DNA from: Symsagittifera roscoffensis
Lineage: Eukaryota > Xenacoelomorpha > Acoela > Convolutidae
Assembly: GCF_963678635.1 (NCBI RefSeq)
Contig: NC_087068.1
Span: 56,390,467 to 56,454,466 of the forward strand
DNA length: 64,000 bases
Direction of reading: 5' to 3'
This document shows, in pieces, positions 35,944 through 47,845 of this stretch. Every line of letters begins with the position of its first letter. Position 1 is the first letter of the stretch. The notes beneath the pieces were generated by a model. The model was not told the DNA's origin and ran no database searches. It saw nothing but the letters and a program-made list of their open reading frames with translations. The position numbers and the translations under genes are program-made.

Positions 35944-38900
35944 CTTACTTTTTTTATTAAGCTGATATATTTTTCCTCAAAACTTCCGATGCTTTTGTTA
36001 TTCATTGTTTGAACAAACATATAATGTCCAATACTAAAAAATGTCCTCATCCACTATTTCAAAATTTTACCGAATTTTAACATAACTTAATGCTTCCAGA
36101 AGTCTATAAATATTAATACATTCATCTCAAAGGTGAACAAAAAAATGACCATTTAAACTCTGAATTCAGCATTATGATTTGAATCAATTTACCTTGCAAT
36201 ACAAGTGACAGACTAATGACTCCAAATGCAGTGGATTTGGGCGTCATCATTTCATCAGAAGCGTATACTGGCAAAGATCACTAGTAAAAGCAGAGAGTTT
36301 TGAACATTTATATTTCAATTTTCTAAACTTTGAGGTGGGTGATGTAGTTTTTCTCAGTCAATACCAGATGGTCAAGAATTAAAACATCAAGGTTAGTTTT
36401 TGTGGGCTTGGCATACAAAATTATTTGGTTTGAGGGTTTGAGAAATCTGATCGAGTTAGTATAGCAAATTACCTTGAAACGTTTTATGATGGCTCACATT
36501 AAAACACTCAATTTTTCTCATATTTTTTCGTTTATCTTTTTAGATATGTTTTATTTAAAAAAACCATTTGGAGCTGCCGCTCACAACATAAAAAAATCTC
36601 GTCCTCAATAAAATGGTCCACATGTTTTGGCTGGTTTCTAGAGTTTTTAATGGCTAGAAGACTGCCAGCAATCAAAGTTATGTCAATCAAAAATGTTTAG
36701 CACAAATTATGTCAACTATTTGGTCTAATTTTAAATTTCTAAGGACCAAACTTCAAATCATCAATGTAAATAAGTCTATCCAGTTACTGTGGAAGAAGAA
36801 CAGATAGTTCCGACCAAGGTCTTGTAAAAAAAACATATACTTTTTTCAAATTATTGTCGTTTTTTTTTGGTGTGTGGTGTGATAAAAACACGCAGAAAAG
36901 AAAATTAGGCAAATGCGACAATCAAACTCAATTAGGCCACTTGCAGAATAATTTTTAAAGAAAAATTGCAAATTGGCTAGAAAAACAAAATCGGTAAAAA
37001 TAAATGATTTTGAAAACGTCGGATAATTTTTGAACTATTTGAATCCCAAAATGACGCTAAAAAATTCGTAAACCCAACTTTTTCAGTATGATCATTGTTT
37101 CACAGTTTATTGAAGCCTAAATAAGCTAATTTAAACCTGCATGCTCACCTTATTAGATCGACCTTAGATCACAGATCAAAAACTTGGGGCAGTTTTTATC
37201 GCAAACTTTTTCAAGGTCGTTCGAATCACGACTAAAAAGGCATAAATATGATATATCGTTCGGCCCATTCCAATGATTACTTCTGATACCTGCTTTTGCG
37301 TGGGAAAATTTTAAAACACACTTAAAAACAAAATTTTATCACACTTTTAAAAAAGTCGGAACAATAATAACACTCATTGATCCATGGTGTTTCTGATGAC
37401 GGTTTTCTCGAACTGTATCACAAGGGAATCCGCATGAGTTTTTGACAGCCACTAGTTAAAGTTGGTGTTTTTAAGTAAAGTTTTGTTGTGGTTTGAAAAA
37501 TATGCATATATTGTATCTGAAGCTTGAAATATGTGTACAAAAACATACAAGTTTTTTGTTTGCACTTTTTCGCGTACAACTTTAACGGAAATTTAGCCAT
37601 TGAAGAACACGAGCCAAAAAAAACAACCAATCGAAACGTCGAGTAGTAGGCAATTAAAAACTCGAAAAACAGTCGAGCACAAAGTCGCTAACATGTCAAA
37701 ACATGGTTGATTACCTAATTGAATCAGTCAAATCAAACGCATTGTGCCAAAACTCAATATATTTAACGCCAGCAGCATTAAATAGGACTAGTGTACCTAT
37801 TTTGTCAAACCAAGATCTTGCAGATATGCCGCAATTAAACTGATAGATAAATCAGGATAAATCTAAAGGAGTTTGAGCAATCATCTGGATAGGTACCATA
37901 TCTGCAACTGCTGGGAATACCCTGAAATCACCCATCAAAGGGTCGGCGATTTAAAATTTTTAGAATTATCTTACAATTTTACAAAAGATTTGAAAAGTCA
38001 TGAAAACGCCATATCTCGGAAATAAAAATGTGTTTATTTAACATTCATTTTAAGAGCCAGAAATAAGCATCTTGATAGTATATTGGCAGCAACCCGCAAT
38101 GCAGTTGAGAGTTTCAAAAGTTTTCAAAGGTTTTCTAAATCTAGTTTTTCAAATTTTTTGAAAATCATAAAAAGCAGAACATTTCGGGAACTGGAAGGTT
38201 TTGTGCAGTCATTGGAGACGATATTTGCAATCGTTGGGATTACCTTGACAGTACCAAACTATAGTTTTATAAAGTGGGAGGCTTTGAAATTTTTTTCAAT
38301 CCTAATTTTTTTTATTAAGAAGGGCGTCACAGGATATGAGCAAACACAATTGGAATCAAGATTAATGAACTCTGAGCGAGCGTCTTCTGACAGCATCCAA
38401 TTATAGCCTTGGAAAATTAATTTTCTGTGAGCTTTTCAAGATGAAAATTCTTTGACTTTTTTTTGGTAAAATCACTAAAATCGTCATTTCTTGTACAACA
38501 TAAAAATTTGGGTGTTCATACTCGGAGGCCAAATTTTCCAGCCGAAAGAAGAACCTGACAGTGTTGCTAGTCGCTGAAATATGGTGAAATAGACGCTGAA
38601 ACGAAAAACGTCCGTTACATAACGCGTAGATGGATAAATCCAACTTTTACTCGACCATAAACAGCAATGACCTCCTTCTCCACCCCTATGCTGGCATCAT
38701 AGCTAGATCGTTAAATTCTGATCATCCAAATGGCCCAGCACATAAATTGAAAAACCGGAAAAAAACATTACAATACACAATATACTTTGTTTATGCATAC
38801 ATACTTTATTCGTTAGATGTTGCAAAAAAAAACGCCTAAACCTGGCAACATAAGCGTCACACCCATTTAAACATAGTCTATATATAATTTGTTAGCATAA

Positions 38901-39439
38901 TTAGACATAATTTGAGTTTCAAAATAAGCGAGCTTAGTTACACTGTAAGGCACTTTATACGCAATAATATTAGTTATAATTTTAGAATCCTCTTTCATAC
39001 GCAACACCAGTAACTTTTACAACGTGCCTCTGCCTAATGTTATCTGAAAAAAATCAGCATCACCTACATGTGGGGTATCAATATGGGGTATCGAACCTGC
39101 ACAAGATGGGGATCATCGAACCTACATTTTAACAATTAGAGTGATTTTTTAGGGAGTAATAAGGCTGCGCTTTAAAAGGCACGTTTCTCAGATCGAAGAT
39201 GTCCGCCATGCTAAAAAAACTAATCAAACTACGGACTTGAAAAAAATGAAGTGAGCTCGAAAGTGATAAAAAAAACTGTGTCAAAGTTGTCACAAATGCA
39301 TCAAGAAAACCAACAGCTATGTGCAGTATTAATCACCGTATCTTGCAAATACCATTGTTCTGCTGCTTGTCCGGAATAACTTTTCAGTAAAAATACGGAA
39401 ATTTCAACACACAACTGCACACAAATGAAAAAAACTGTT

Positions 39440-39639
39440 NNNNNNNNNNNNNNNNNNNNNNNNNNNNNNNNNNNNNNNNNNNNNNNNNNNNNNNNNNNNN
39501 NNNNNNNNNNNNNNNNNNNNNNNNNNNNNNNNNNNNNNNNNNNNNNNNNNNNNNNNNNNNNNNNNNNNNNNNNNNNNNNNNNNNNNNNNNNNNNNNNNNN
39601 NNNNNNNNNNNNNNNNNNNNNNNNNNNNNNNNNNNNNNN
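39440..39639. other. Assembly gap (200 N)
   Basis: Exactly 200 unknown bases; sequence on the two sides is not continuous with duplication copy 1. Order and distance across this point depend on scaffolding. Confidence 0.99.
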
Positions 39640-39779
39640 AAAACTCACCTGTTAGATTACTGAAAAAATATTAGTAAATTTAATAGCAACTTCCTGAGAA
39701 ATAAATATCTGAGTAAATGTCTCGATAACGACATGATACGAGATTTTTTACGGTTTCGCATGCCTGATAATGGTGTTTT

Positions 39780-41060
39780 TCGGATCAAGCGGTGCAGAGC
39801 TTTCCATTGAGACTCCTGAGATCTAAGATAAGCCAGGCAAATACGATGAGGAGTGGTGGCCTTCGGTAATATTCAATCTGAACCTGCATGCAAGGTATAG
39901 TCTCAATAACCTGATAAGCCGACACAAACAAAAAGCTTGAAAGCCTTTCAGAGAGCATTGAGAAACTTGGATGATATATCAGTAATAATCTTAGATGAAG
40001 TGATTTTGCCTCAGTGGGTGCGGGAAGTCTCAAATTTTGGACCAAAACATCCGGTACGAGACAAGTTCAATTAAATTCACTTTCTTGCGGTTATTAATAG
40101 TTTTTTGCCCGAACTGAAATTGGAGAGAATACCCGAAAAAAAGAAATATGAGATTGAAGCAGCTTCAAGGGGATATGCTCCGAATGTGAAAGAGACCCTG
40201 TCAGACAAAGGTGTTGAAAAATCAGAAAGTATTTGAAGGACAACAGTAGTCTTGCAGTGCCGTTTGATAAGGGGTGGGTTTTTGTGAAATAATAAGGAGA
40301 CATATGAGAAGAACCTGAAAGATGTATTACAGTCAGAACAATTTAGTGAGAGGAAGAATCTGACAGACAGCGTGATCTTAACAATTGAAAAAGACATAAG
40401 CAAAGAATTACTCGCCATGAAGAAGAAGGACGAGATTAGCGAAGCGCTGTATACTAGGTTAAGATCAAAGGGGGCGCAGCCGGCTAGGCTGTATGAATTA
40501 GCAAAAGTGCATAACCAATGCACACCACTTCGTCTTGTCCTTTCTTTACCTAGTAGCTCATATGACCACCTAAAAAAAACTTTGGCTTAATACTTTAATG
40601 AAATTGAGGGGGCAAACATAGAAACGATCACTCAAACGGCTAGGGAGATCTTGGAGAAAACAAAATCGGACTCTGATGAGATATAATAGCGCTAAAGTGT
40701 TAAAGTTTTTCTAAGATATGTGGACGACATAGTTAAAACTGTCATGAGTGATCCTGGGGTAGTACACGAGGCTGCCAATAAGTTGCATCCAAACTTGCAC
40801 TTCAACATGGAAAATTTGATAGCAACGGTAATTTGGCCTTTTTGGATTTAAATGTCAACGTGGACTCAGGAAAAAAATGACACATGTGGTTGGTACTTAA
40901 AACCCACTGATACCAGCACCATTCTGAATTTTCGAGGCTGCGCACCTTTGCAATACAAAGGAAACGTTTTTGAAGGGACCGTCCCTTCAAAACGTTTTTT
41001 TTGTGTTGCAAAGAAGTGCAGCCTCTAAAATTCAGAATACTGCCGGTATCAGTGGGTTTT
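39780..41060 (+). pseudogene. Penelope-like reverse transcriptase remnant
   Basis: Fragments on the plus strand follow the order of a Penelope-like RT. An N-terminal piece has FGPKHPVRDKFN (about 40030-40070). The frame 40372-40590 has RLRSKGAQPARLYELAKVH and TPLRLVLSLPSSSYD, the diagnostic early RT motifs. Then come EIEGANIETITQTA (about 40602) and FLRYVDDIVKTV (about 40708), the catalytic YVDD motif, and WYLKPTDTSTILNF. The motif region between the EIEGANIE piece and YVDD, including the first catalytic Asp, is deleted, and several frameshifts occur. It ends in a fold-back of its own sequence, so the GIY-YIG part is missing. Confidence 0.82.
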
Positions 41061-41070
41061 TATAAGTACC
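40892..41070. repeat. Long fold-back of Penelope RT sequence
   Basis: Inverted repeat with ~88-bp arms and virtually no loop, centred at 40980 (GAAGGGAC, C, GTCCCTTC). The left arm is coding-strand RT sequence (the WYLKPTDTSTILNF region). The right arm is its inverted copy with several mismatches and small indels, ending in ATAAGTACC. Confidence 0.9.
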
Positions 41071-41296
41071 TCAGCATTAAAAATTTTTGACCGGGCAATG
41101 GATCAAAATCGGAAACAATGAATTGAAAATCAATATTCGAAAAATTGGTGGGATAGGGTACTGTTTGAAACTCTTATGGCAAAGACATATGAAATCTTGA
41201 AATTATGAAATGAAATTTTATCTACGACACTCCTCATGTTGCAAAACTATGGATCAGAGTTACATTGGGAGATGGATAGTTCGCTTGGATGGCTAA

Positions 41297-42191
41297 AATA
41301 TGATCATTGAACACAGAACAAGGGAAAAACATCAAAATGCCGATAGCTGGAGTAAGAAGATGGAATACTACGAAAGACAGGAACAAAGGGAGGCGGACAA
41401 GCCAGAAATCAAAGATATCTTCTCTTTTATGGACAAAGAAACGAACGACAGCTTTTCACTCTCGAGGTGGCTCGAAAAGTTACAAATAGACGATCATCGT
41501 TCAAGGTAAACGAATAGAGGATCATCCCAAATTACCAGAGGAGCGTCCAGGGAGAAAAATCTTGAGGAAAAACAGAGGGATGCCAATGGAAGTAATGCTC
41601 AAGTCAAAAATAGTCAGAGAAACACTAACGGCAAAAGGCTACGATCTCAATCAAGTAGAGAAGGGAAGTGCGAAGATAGGTGAGGACTTGAGGGGATTAC
41701 TTGATAACCTAGCAGACGATAGACCCGTTGTCCGGAACAATGATAAAGATGAGCCAGAAGTCTCAATTCTGAGAAGAGATGAGGCAACGTATGGCGAGGA
41801 CTCGTTGAAAGAAAAGCAACTCGAAGACAAGGATGTCGTGCAGTCACTACTTGAGAAATTCCCGGTTCGAAAGAAGAAAGTGACTTTTAGGGAGGAGGCG
41901 GAACAACTTGGATTGGATCAAGAGTCCGGGGAGTGGCCCTCATCAGAAGAAGATGCTGAAGAAGAGAAACTGTCCGGGGAGTCCGATGATTGGGATGAAG
42001 ACTCAGAGAAGAGCAGCAATTACCAGGATAGTCTATGCATGATATTGGCAGAAGCGAAAATGAGGCACCGCGACAGGGAACTTCAAACTGACCCTTCCTC
42101 AGGTATGTACAATTTGGATCAGCAGGAAGTGTGCGGAGGTGAAGAACTTGAGAAAATTGCAGTATCAAGGAAACCGTTCAGGAAGCTATAG
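41297..42191 (+). pseudogene. Second Ty3/gypsy family: RNase H tail and acidic linker
   Basis: The frame 41300-41509 starts with IIEHRTREKHQNADSWSKK, the end of a gypsy RNase H (usual form ending H-x-NAD-x-LSR). RT and gag upstream are absent. A 209-aa frame (41562-42191) follows, rich in Glu, Asp and Lys (KEKQLEDKD, SEEDAEEEKLSGESDDWDED), as a linker before the integrase. It is unrelated in sequence and base composition to the minus-strand element at 5-18 kb. Confidence 0.75.
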
Positions 42192-42236
42192 TGCAATTCA
42201 AATGTCAGAACAAACCTGAGGAAAAGATGAGGAGAA

Positions 42237-43450
42237 GATACTACACAAACGTAACCTCATCATACTACCACAGTTGTACCAGACGGGAGTTATATTCAGA
42301 TCGCACGACCAAATGGGACATCAAGGGATAGACAAGGTACAACAAAGAATACTACACAGTTTTGATTGGCCAGGGTTAAGAAAGGCTTGCGAGAGATGGG
42401 TGAACGCATGCTTGGCGTGTTTACAAGTAAAAGATCCAAGGAAAATGAAGTTCCCGCTCAATCCGTGAAGAGCTCGGAGTTTAACGAAGTCGTGGAGATA
42501 GACCATCAGAAGATCTGCATGACAGACTCGGGATATAATCAAATACTGGTCATAATAGACCACTTTACGAAGTTGGCAGAATCGGTGCCATGTCAAACAA
42601 ACTCAGCGGAGGAGACTCGTGACTATTTGATAACACATTGGATATCACGTTATGTTTTTCCGATGACATTCCAGTCGGATAAAGGGAAAGCCTTCGTGGG
42701 GGACCTTACAAAAGAGTTGATGAGGAGATCGCACATTGCTCAAGAACACTCAACCTCAAGAACACTCTTACCATCCTCAGACTAACAGACTAGTTGAGAG
42801 ACAAAACAGAACGCTGGTGAACATGCACAGGGTGTATTGCTCGAGATAAATGACAGACTGGGATAAGTATCTGCCGCAAGTGGTAGGGGCGTACAACAGC
42901 ACGCAACACTCGACAACAGGAATCAGCCCCTTCATGATGTTGTCGGGCAGGGAGAACGCGATGCCCCTAACATTCTTTTACCCAGAATACGAAGCGAAAA
43001 AGACGTCGCCTCAAACCTATGTGAAAGAAGCGGTCAAGAGACAACAGGAGCTAAACGAGCTCTGCAGGAGGAACACGGCGCAAGCACAAATGAGGCAGCG
43101 GAAGAAGTATGATGAGAAAATACTACAGGCGAAACGGTATGCAATGGGACAATATGTCTGGGTGTTCCAGAATGTCATACCTCCGAAGGGGACGAAAAAA
43201 TTACTAAAGAAATGGCGGGGACCGTTTATGATAACGGAGGTACATCAGCAGGGGGGGGGGGGGTTCTAGCGCTTGAGTACAGGGCGTGCAGCGCACTATG
43301 AAAATCTGAAACCTCATGTCCCATCTCCGGAAGACTGCTGTGTACCACAGAATATGGAAGGACTCGAGTACCTATTGGTGTAGCCAGCATGCGAAGTGAC
43401 GAAAAAGGCACCAGAGAAAAGAATGATGGCAACAAGGACGTGAGCATGGA
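42237..43450 (+). pseudogene. Second Ty3/gypsy family: integrase
   Basis: The zinc-binding domain is in 42274-42468 (HDQMGHQGIDKVQQRI, later ACLACLQ). The catalytic core follows after a frameshift near 42470: first Asp in VVEIDHQKI, second in FQSDKGKAFVG. The Glu is in RLVERQNRTL (about 42790), in a third frame after a 16-bp tandem duplication of TCAAGAACACTCAACC. The C-terminal domain is in 42850-43269 (TGISPFMMLSGRE, LLKKWRGPFMI). A run of 13 G at 43251-43263 breaks the end. All three catalytic residues survive but in different frames. Confidence 0.85.
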
Positions 43451-43467
43451 TGATAATGAGAAGATAG

Positions 43468-43725
43468 ATGCAGACTCAGATGCTGGATCCTAAGGATCCA
43501 GAGCAGAACGAGGTGCCAAAGGGGACGGAACCAGACTTGCCGAGGACAGCAGGAACAAGGAATGGCAATCGCAGGCGGACAGGCAAGAGATACAATAGGT
43601 ATGGGGATGACTTTTTGATTGAAAAGATACAACCTGATGAGATAGGCGAAGAGTTAGTGAGAGTGGGCGAGCTGGTAGCCGATGATGAATGGCAAATCAT
43701 CAACGACAGTAAACACTACTTGTAG
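43468..43725 (+). pseudogene. C-terminal tail of the second gypsy pol
   Basis: 85-aa plus-strand frame, basic then acidic (RNGNRRRTGKRYNRYGDD, then VADDEWQIINDS). It is continuous in strand and composition with the integrase and is probably the end of Pol, now split off by stops near 43381 and 43442. It ends 277 bp before the next frame. Confidence 0.5.
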
Positions 43726-44002
43726 GAGGATTACTCGAAACCAGAACGAGAAACAGATCTGGAGCAGAACGAGATAGAAAGGAGGGAAACACAAACAGAA
43801 CATCTCGGTCTAAAAAATGGATTTTATTTTCAGATTGATTTGCAAAATTGAATTGACGACCAAGCCACACTCATTCGAAGAGAGAAAGAAGATGTTGAGC
43901 AAGTTCTCTATCATCAGTGTCCGAGGGAAACATTTCTCAAGTTTAACTGGTAAGGTATTTCTCAAGTTGGTTGACGCGTGAGATCATCTGAAGATAGTGA
44001 CA

Positions 44003-45150
44003 ATGGCGGATCGCTTCTGGAACTCTATGCCCGCAGCGCTCAAAAGGCCTACTCTCGACGAACTATATACGCTCTTGAGGGATTTCGACTATACCCAAGT
44101 CGATGAGAGGTTGGCGGTGATGTTGAACGCCATCCTATAGTAAGAGGCGCAGGGTGAATGTAGGGAATCAGAGACAGAAGCCGTGTTGATGGTTGGCTAC
44201 ACCTCGGAGGGGATATCCAATCAAGAGCAGACCAGATGGTTATCCTGGACCGTGGATGGAGGCGTGAGGGGATTCGACTTGGCAAGAAATCCCGACTTGA
44301 ATAATAACACGGAGTATGGTGCGGGAGAGTTCCCACTTCCCACCAGACCGCCGGCTATATTCGTATTGTCTATGATACGGTCAGAGCAGACAGAGGAAGC
44401 GTACCCGGACCTCAGTAACTTGAAGAGGGAACTAGAAAGTGCCCAGAGGAAACGATACAAAGCGAATCTTGACAGGGATGGTGCGAAACTCGAGAGGGAC
44501 CAGGCAAATCTGGAAAGAGATCAAGCTATCCTCGAGAGGGATCAAGCGAGGCGTGATTTCAACATGATCAGGGCGGAGTACGAGCAGGAGCAGAAGGTGC
44601 GCGAGAAAGAGGCGAACTATGAGCAACTAAAGTCGGAGATGGAAAAGATTCAGAGGAGGCAACGAGAGTTCGCGAGGCACAAAGAAAAGAGGACGAGGAC
44701 GACGAAACCAGCCGCCCCAGGATCGAGACCAGAGTCGCAAATGGAGGTGGATGAGTTTCTCCGGCCCAGCGGTCGATTCAATTTAGAGCGAGCATCCCAG
44801 GAGCACATGAACGAGGGGCTAGAAGTGTATTTACCACCCGAGCCGGTGCCCACCGTGCGCAGTCTAGATACGCAACCAATATGGCCATTGATGGAGGTTA
44901 CGCTCCCAGGATATAATCCCAGTTCAACCCCAATCAGTAGCCAAATTGGCGCGAGTTCATCACGTCTCAAATAGCTACATGATAGGTTGCAGTCAAGGAC
45001 TCGTGACGACTCAATACGAGAAGAGCGACCTCCACCCTGGAGGGACCATCCAGTCAGGAGTGTAATAATCGCGAGCTATAAGAAAAACACGGATGGTTCA
45101 TATCACAGGCACAACCGCACAACGGGCAAGAAGGGGTTGCTTCCATGACG
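44003..45150 (+). pseudogene. N-terminal part of giant post-pol ORF, coiled coil
   Basis: Begins ATG at 44003 (MADRFWNSMPAALKRP). The frame is interrupted by adjacent TAG TAA at 44138-44143, then open again to a TAG at 44972. A heptad repeat LERDQAN / LERDQAI / LERDQAR within a long charged helix predicts a coiled coil (about residues 155-240 from the ATG). Pro/Ser-rich sequence follows. Past 44974 the same frame still reads through charged sequence to about 45140, where a frameshift leads into the hydrolase-like domain. Role unknown; a structural, Gag-like role is one possibility. Confidence 0.55.
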
Positions 45151-46085
45151 CGGCTTGGGCTGAGTACTTCACTCAGCCAAGAATACCAGAGGGTGCGGTC
45201 CACTTGATTTTAGGGCACAGTCTGATATGAGTACTGACAGGAATCCAGTCACATTGGCAGGTTGAAGTCTTTTGTTTTTCTGGAGCTGCGACGCCGCAGA
45301 TGTTGGCGTCCCTGGAGATGTTAGACATGGTGAAGATGTACACGGTCACTTTGATGATGGGGACCAATGACGTGTCCAGGGGAGAGCCAAGGAAGTTGAT
45401 GAGGCTGCACGAGAAAATGAGTTGCATTTTTGAGGAGCTGAAAATTTATCTAGATGCCGCGATACTCACCATTTGTACTGTTCCGTACAACGTGAGGGCT
45501 GAAAAACACGCGAGAGAGATGAATGAGAAGGTGCGCAAAATAAACGAGGTAATCAGACAGATTCATCAAAGGAGCGTGCTCCCCGTGAGATTATTGAACG
45601 TGGGCAACATGATGGAACACTCACTTCCAGACGATGCGTTCTCGGATGGCATCCATTTTGATAGGCTCAGGGGCACAGAGTGGCTGAATGGTGTCTTCCA
45701 GAGGCACATAAACTTGCTAGAGTCAGACATGCTGGAAACAGCCCAGTTTAAATTTGGTCTACCCCGACACCTCCTTTCTTTGCCACTAGGCCCCGTATCT
45801 AGTCGTCTGGGAGCGAGAGTCGACTCGAGAGACAGCTCAAGGAGCAGCCGGACTAGAAAACCGGGATCCACACCGATGGAAGCCGACGAGGCAGAGTCAT
45901 CCACGCCCCAAAGTTCGGTGGTGTCTTCAGTGGTGGTGGTGGACAATAAGAAGGTGGAGAGACAGGCGGAGACGAGCAAGACACGATATCTAGAGAGGGT
46001 AAAGGAGTTGGATCTGGAGGATTTGGAATGCAGGCAGGAATTGGCAGAAGTCCTGGGCTCAAGAACGTGTCACTCGAGGACTTGA
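45150..46085 (+). pseudogene. SGNH/GDSL-hydrolase-like domain in the post-pol ORF
   Basis: Reading in the frame of 45300-46085, extended left to about 45150, gives the block order of SGNH hydrolases: HLILGHSLI (Ser block, GHSL in place of GDSL, 45201-45227), a Gly-containing FSGAATPQML, LMMGTNDVS (Asn block GTND, 45360-45371) and SDGIHFDR (DxxH block, 45645-45656). Such enzymes are esterases/lipases or carbohydrate deacetylases acting through Ser and His. An in-frame TGA at 45228-45230 follows the Ser block. After the domain the chain becomes Ser/Arg-rich (about 45800-45900). No signal peptide was seen. The fold is inferred from motifs only. Confidence 0.6.
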
Positions 46086-47845
46086 GTCGACAACACTGTG
46101 TGGATTGGTTGAAGGCCCACGAGGCACATTTCTCAAGAGCAAGGGCAATGGAGACAGCAGACTTAACTGGGATCCCGCTGAAGTCGATATTGGGACCAGT
46201 CAACTATAGGCCGCTCAAGCAATTGGGGAGTCCAGGACTCATAGTGGAACCTCCCAAGCATCGAACGAGCATAGCCCGAATCATGGTAGCAATTCCCGCA
46301 AAGCTGAGAGTGAAGGAGAAGCTGCTTGAGCCGAAAGACATGGGGCTCCCAGATGCCGCGTATAAAGGTCCAAAGCTGGCCGAGGATACAAGATATGGTA
46401 AACCCTATGGAAGCTCACAGTTGGCCAAAACTTTGGCAGTGTATGATCGATCGGATCCAGGAGCAGCGAGGGTGATCATCGTGGCGGGTTCGGATTTCGA
46501 GGGGACGTCCCCGAAGCTATTTTGGCCAGAAACCTTAGTGTATCTGCTGCCTGGTGCGGAGTTGAGTCAGATGCTGACCCTGGTGGTGGCGATCAAGTCG
46601 GAAACGCCTTGCGAGCCGCAACTGCTGCTATTTTCAGGAATGAACGACCACCTGAATGCGGCAGGGCTTCTGGAGCACCTGAAAGGCGAGGCACCAAAGC
46701 CCAAGAAAATCTGGGAAGCAATCCAGAAAATGTTCGCCGCAATGAATGAGGTGCAGGAACCTGTGGTTTCTCGATTTTAATCCAAGACATGAGTGGCATT
46801 TACGACGTCCCCGGGCTACGCGAGTATGCGGCCTGCCTTGCAGTTTGTGCATGCTATGTTGATCTTGATAGCGGAAGGGAACGCGTGGCGAGTACCTATG
46901 GCAGCTCCCAATCGCGAGCTGGAACCGACAAACTTGAGCCTTCTTAAGTCGGAAATGGCAGCGGCATGGGCAAATGTGTCTCAAGCTTTAACAGGATTCT
47001 ACGAATTGACGGACATTCTCATTGTGCTGGATGAGATCCTCTGTCTTGAAGTGTCGAATCTCGCTCGGCAATTGAAGTTCAATCCAGAGATAAGGGACAA
47101 TCACCTGATAATAGGCCACTTGACAGCCAGCCTGTGGTTTCGATGCATGGATCTGACAATCACGAGTTCCACCAGCAAGGCGAGGGGACCGAGTAATGAA
47201 AGGAAGACTGTAGCTGCGGCCGAAAAACTGTTGGAATTGATGGGGTAAAGTATAACGCAAGAAAGAGGCAGGTGGCCGTTTCTGACCCCAAGACTTGAGA
47301 ATGCCACGGACAAGACGCGGGAGAGTGCCCCACCTCTCATCAAACAGATATGGGAGTTTCTTGAGGGGCATCTAGAAGTGGCAGAAGGCAGAGATATGAC
47401 GGTGGGAAGATTTGTCACAGCGGCAAATGAAGTCACCATTGAAGGATTCTGGAGGGAGCAGGCGAAGGGCGAGCTGAAAACTAGAGAGAACCACGAGATC
47501 TTGAGATTCTTGAGCCCTTGTTGGGAGAAGAGGTACATGGCCAGAGTGTTCTATGCGAAAGATGCCATCTTCGATGCGTTCGCGCAGGAATTACTGAACA
47601 TGCCCATTAATCTCTTACTGGCTCTGTACTTGGTCTACGCCAGGTATCTGTTCAACATGGGTCCGGCCTACATGTTCAGTAGGGGTGTGGAAACGCTCCG
47701 AATTGATGGATACTTCACGCTAGTACTCTTGACCCACGGGGAACTGATGGCGTTTCATCGACTGATGAAGTGCGGGGAACCCCTGTCGTTGGGGAGGCTC
47801 AACCAAGCGCAGAAACTTACTCACACAAGTGCACTGCCGGACTAA
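46028..47845 (+). pseudogene. Giant post-pol ORF, central part
   Basis: One reading frame runs from 46028 to 47845, broken by TAA and TGA near 46778-46792 and by TAA at 47246-47248. Without these it is about 600 codons long. The preceding frame (ending 46085) joins it through a frameshift near 46050. Features: an alpha/beta-looking stretch (ARVIIVAGSDFEG, LVYLLPGAEL, LLLFSGMNDHL) with some resemblance to a second SGNH-like module. It is followed by helical, Leu-rich sequence (WANVSQALTGFYELTDILIVLDE). No database family is recognised with certainty. Confidence 0.5.

Larger units (their letters stand above)
32436..39439. repeat. Large direct duplication, copy 2
   Basis: Second copy of 15336-22440. 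Its left edge cuts through gag at 32436; unrelated sequence lies to the left. Its right edge is the 200-N gap at 39440, so the true end is unknown. It differs from copy 1 by substitutions, small indels, loss of the 20-bp triplication and the orientation of the 35202-35943 block. Confidence 0.9.

Noticed and set aside
39301-39655. Frames running through the N gap
   Set aside because: They are made of unknown bases; no sequence supports them.
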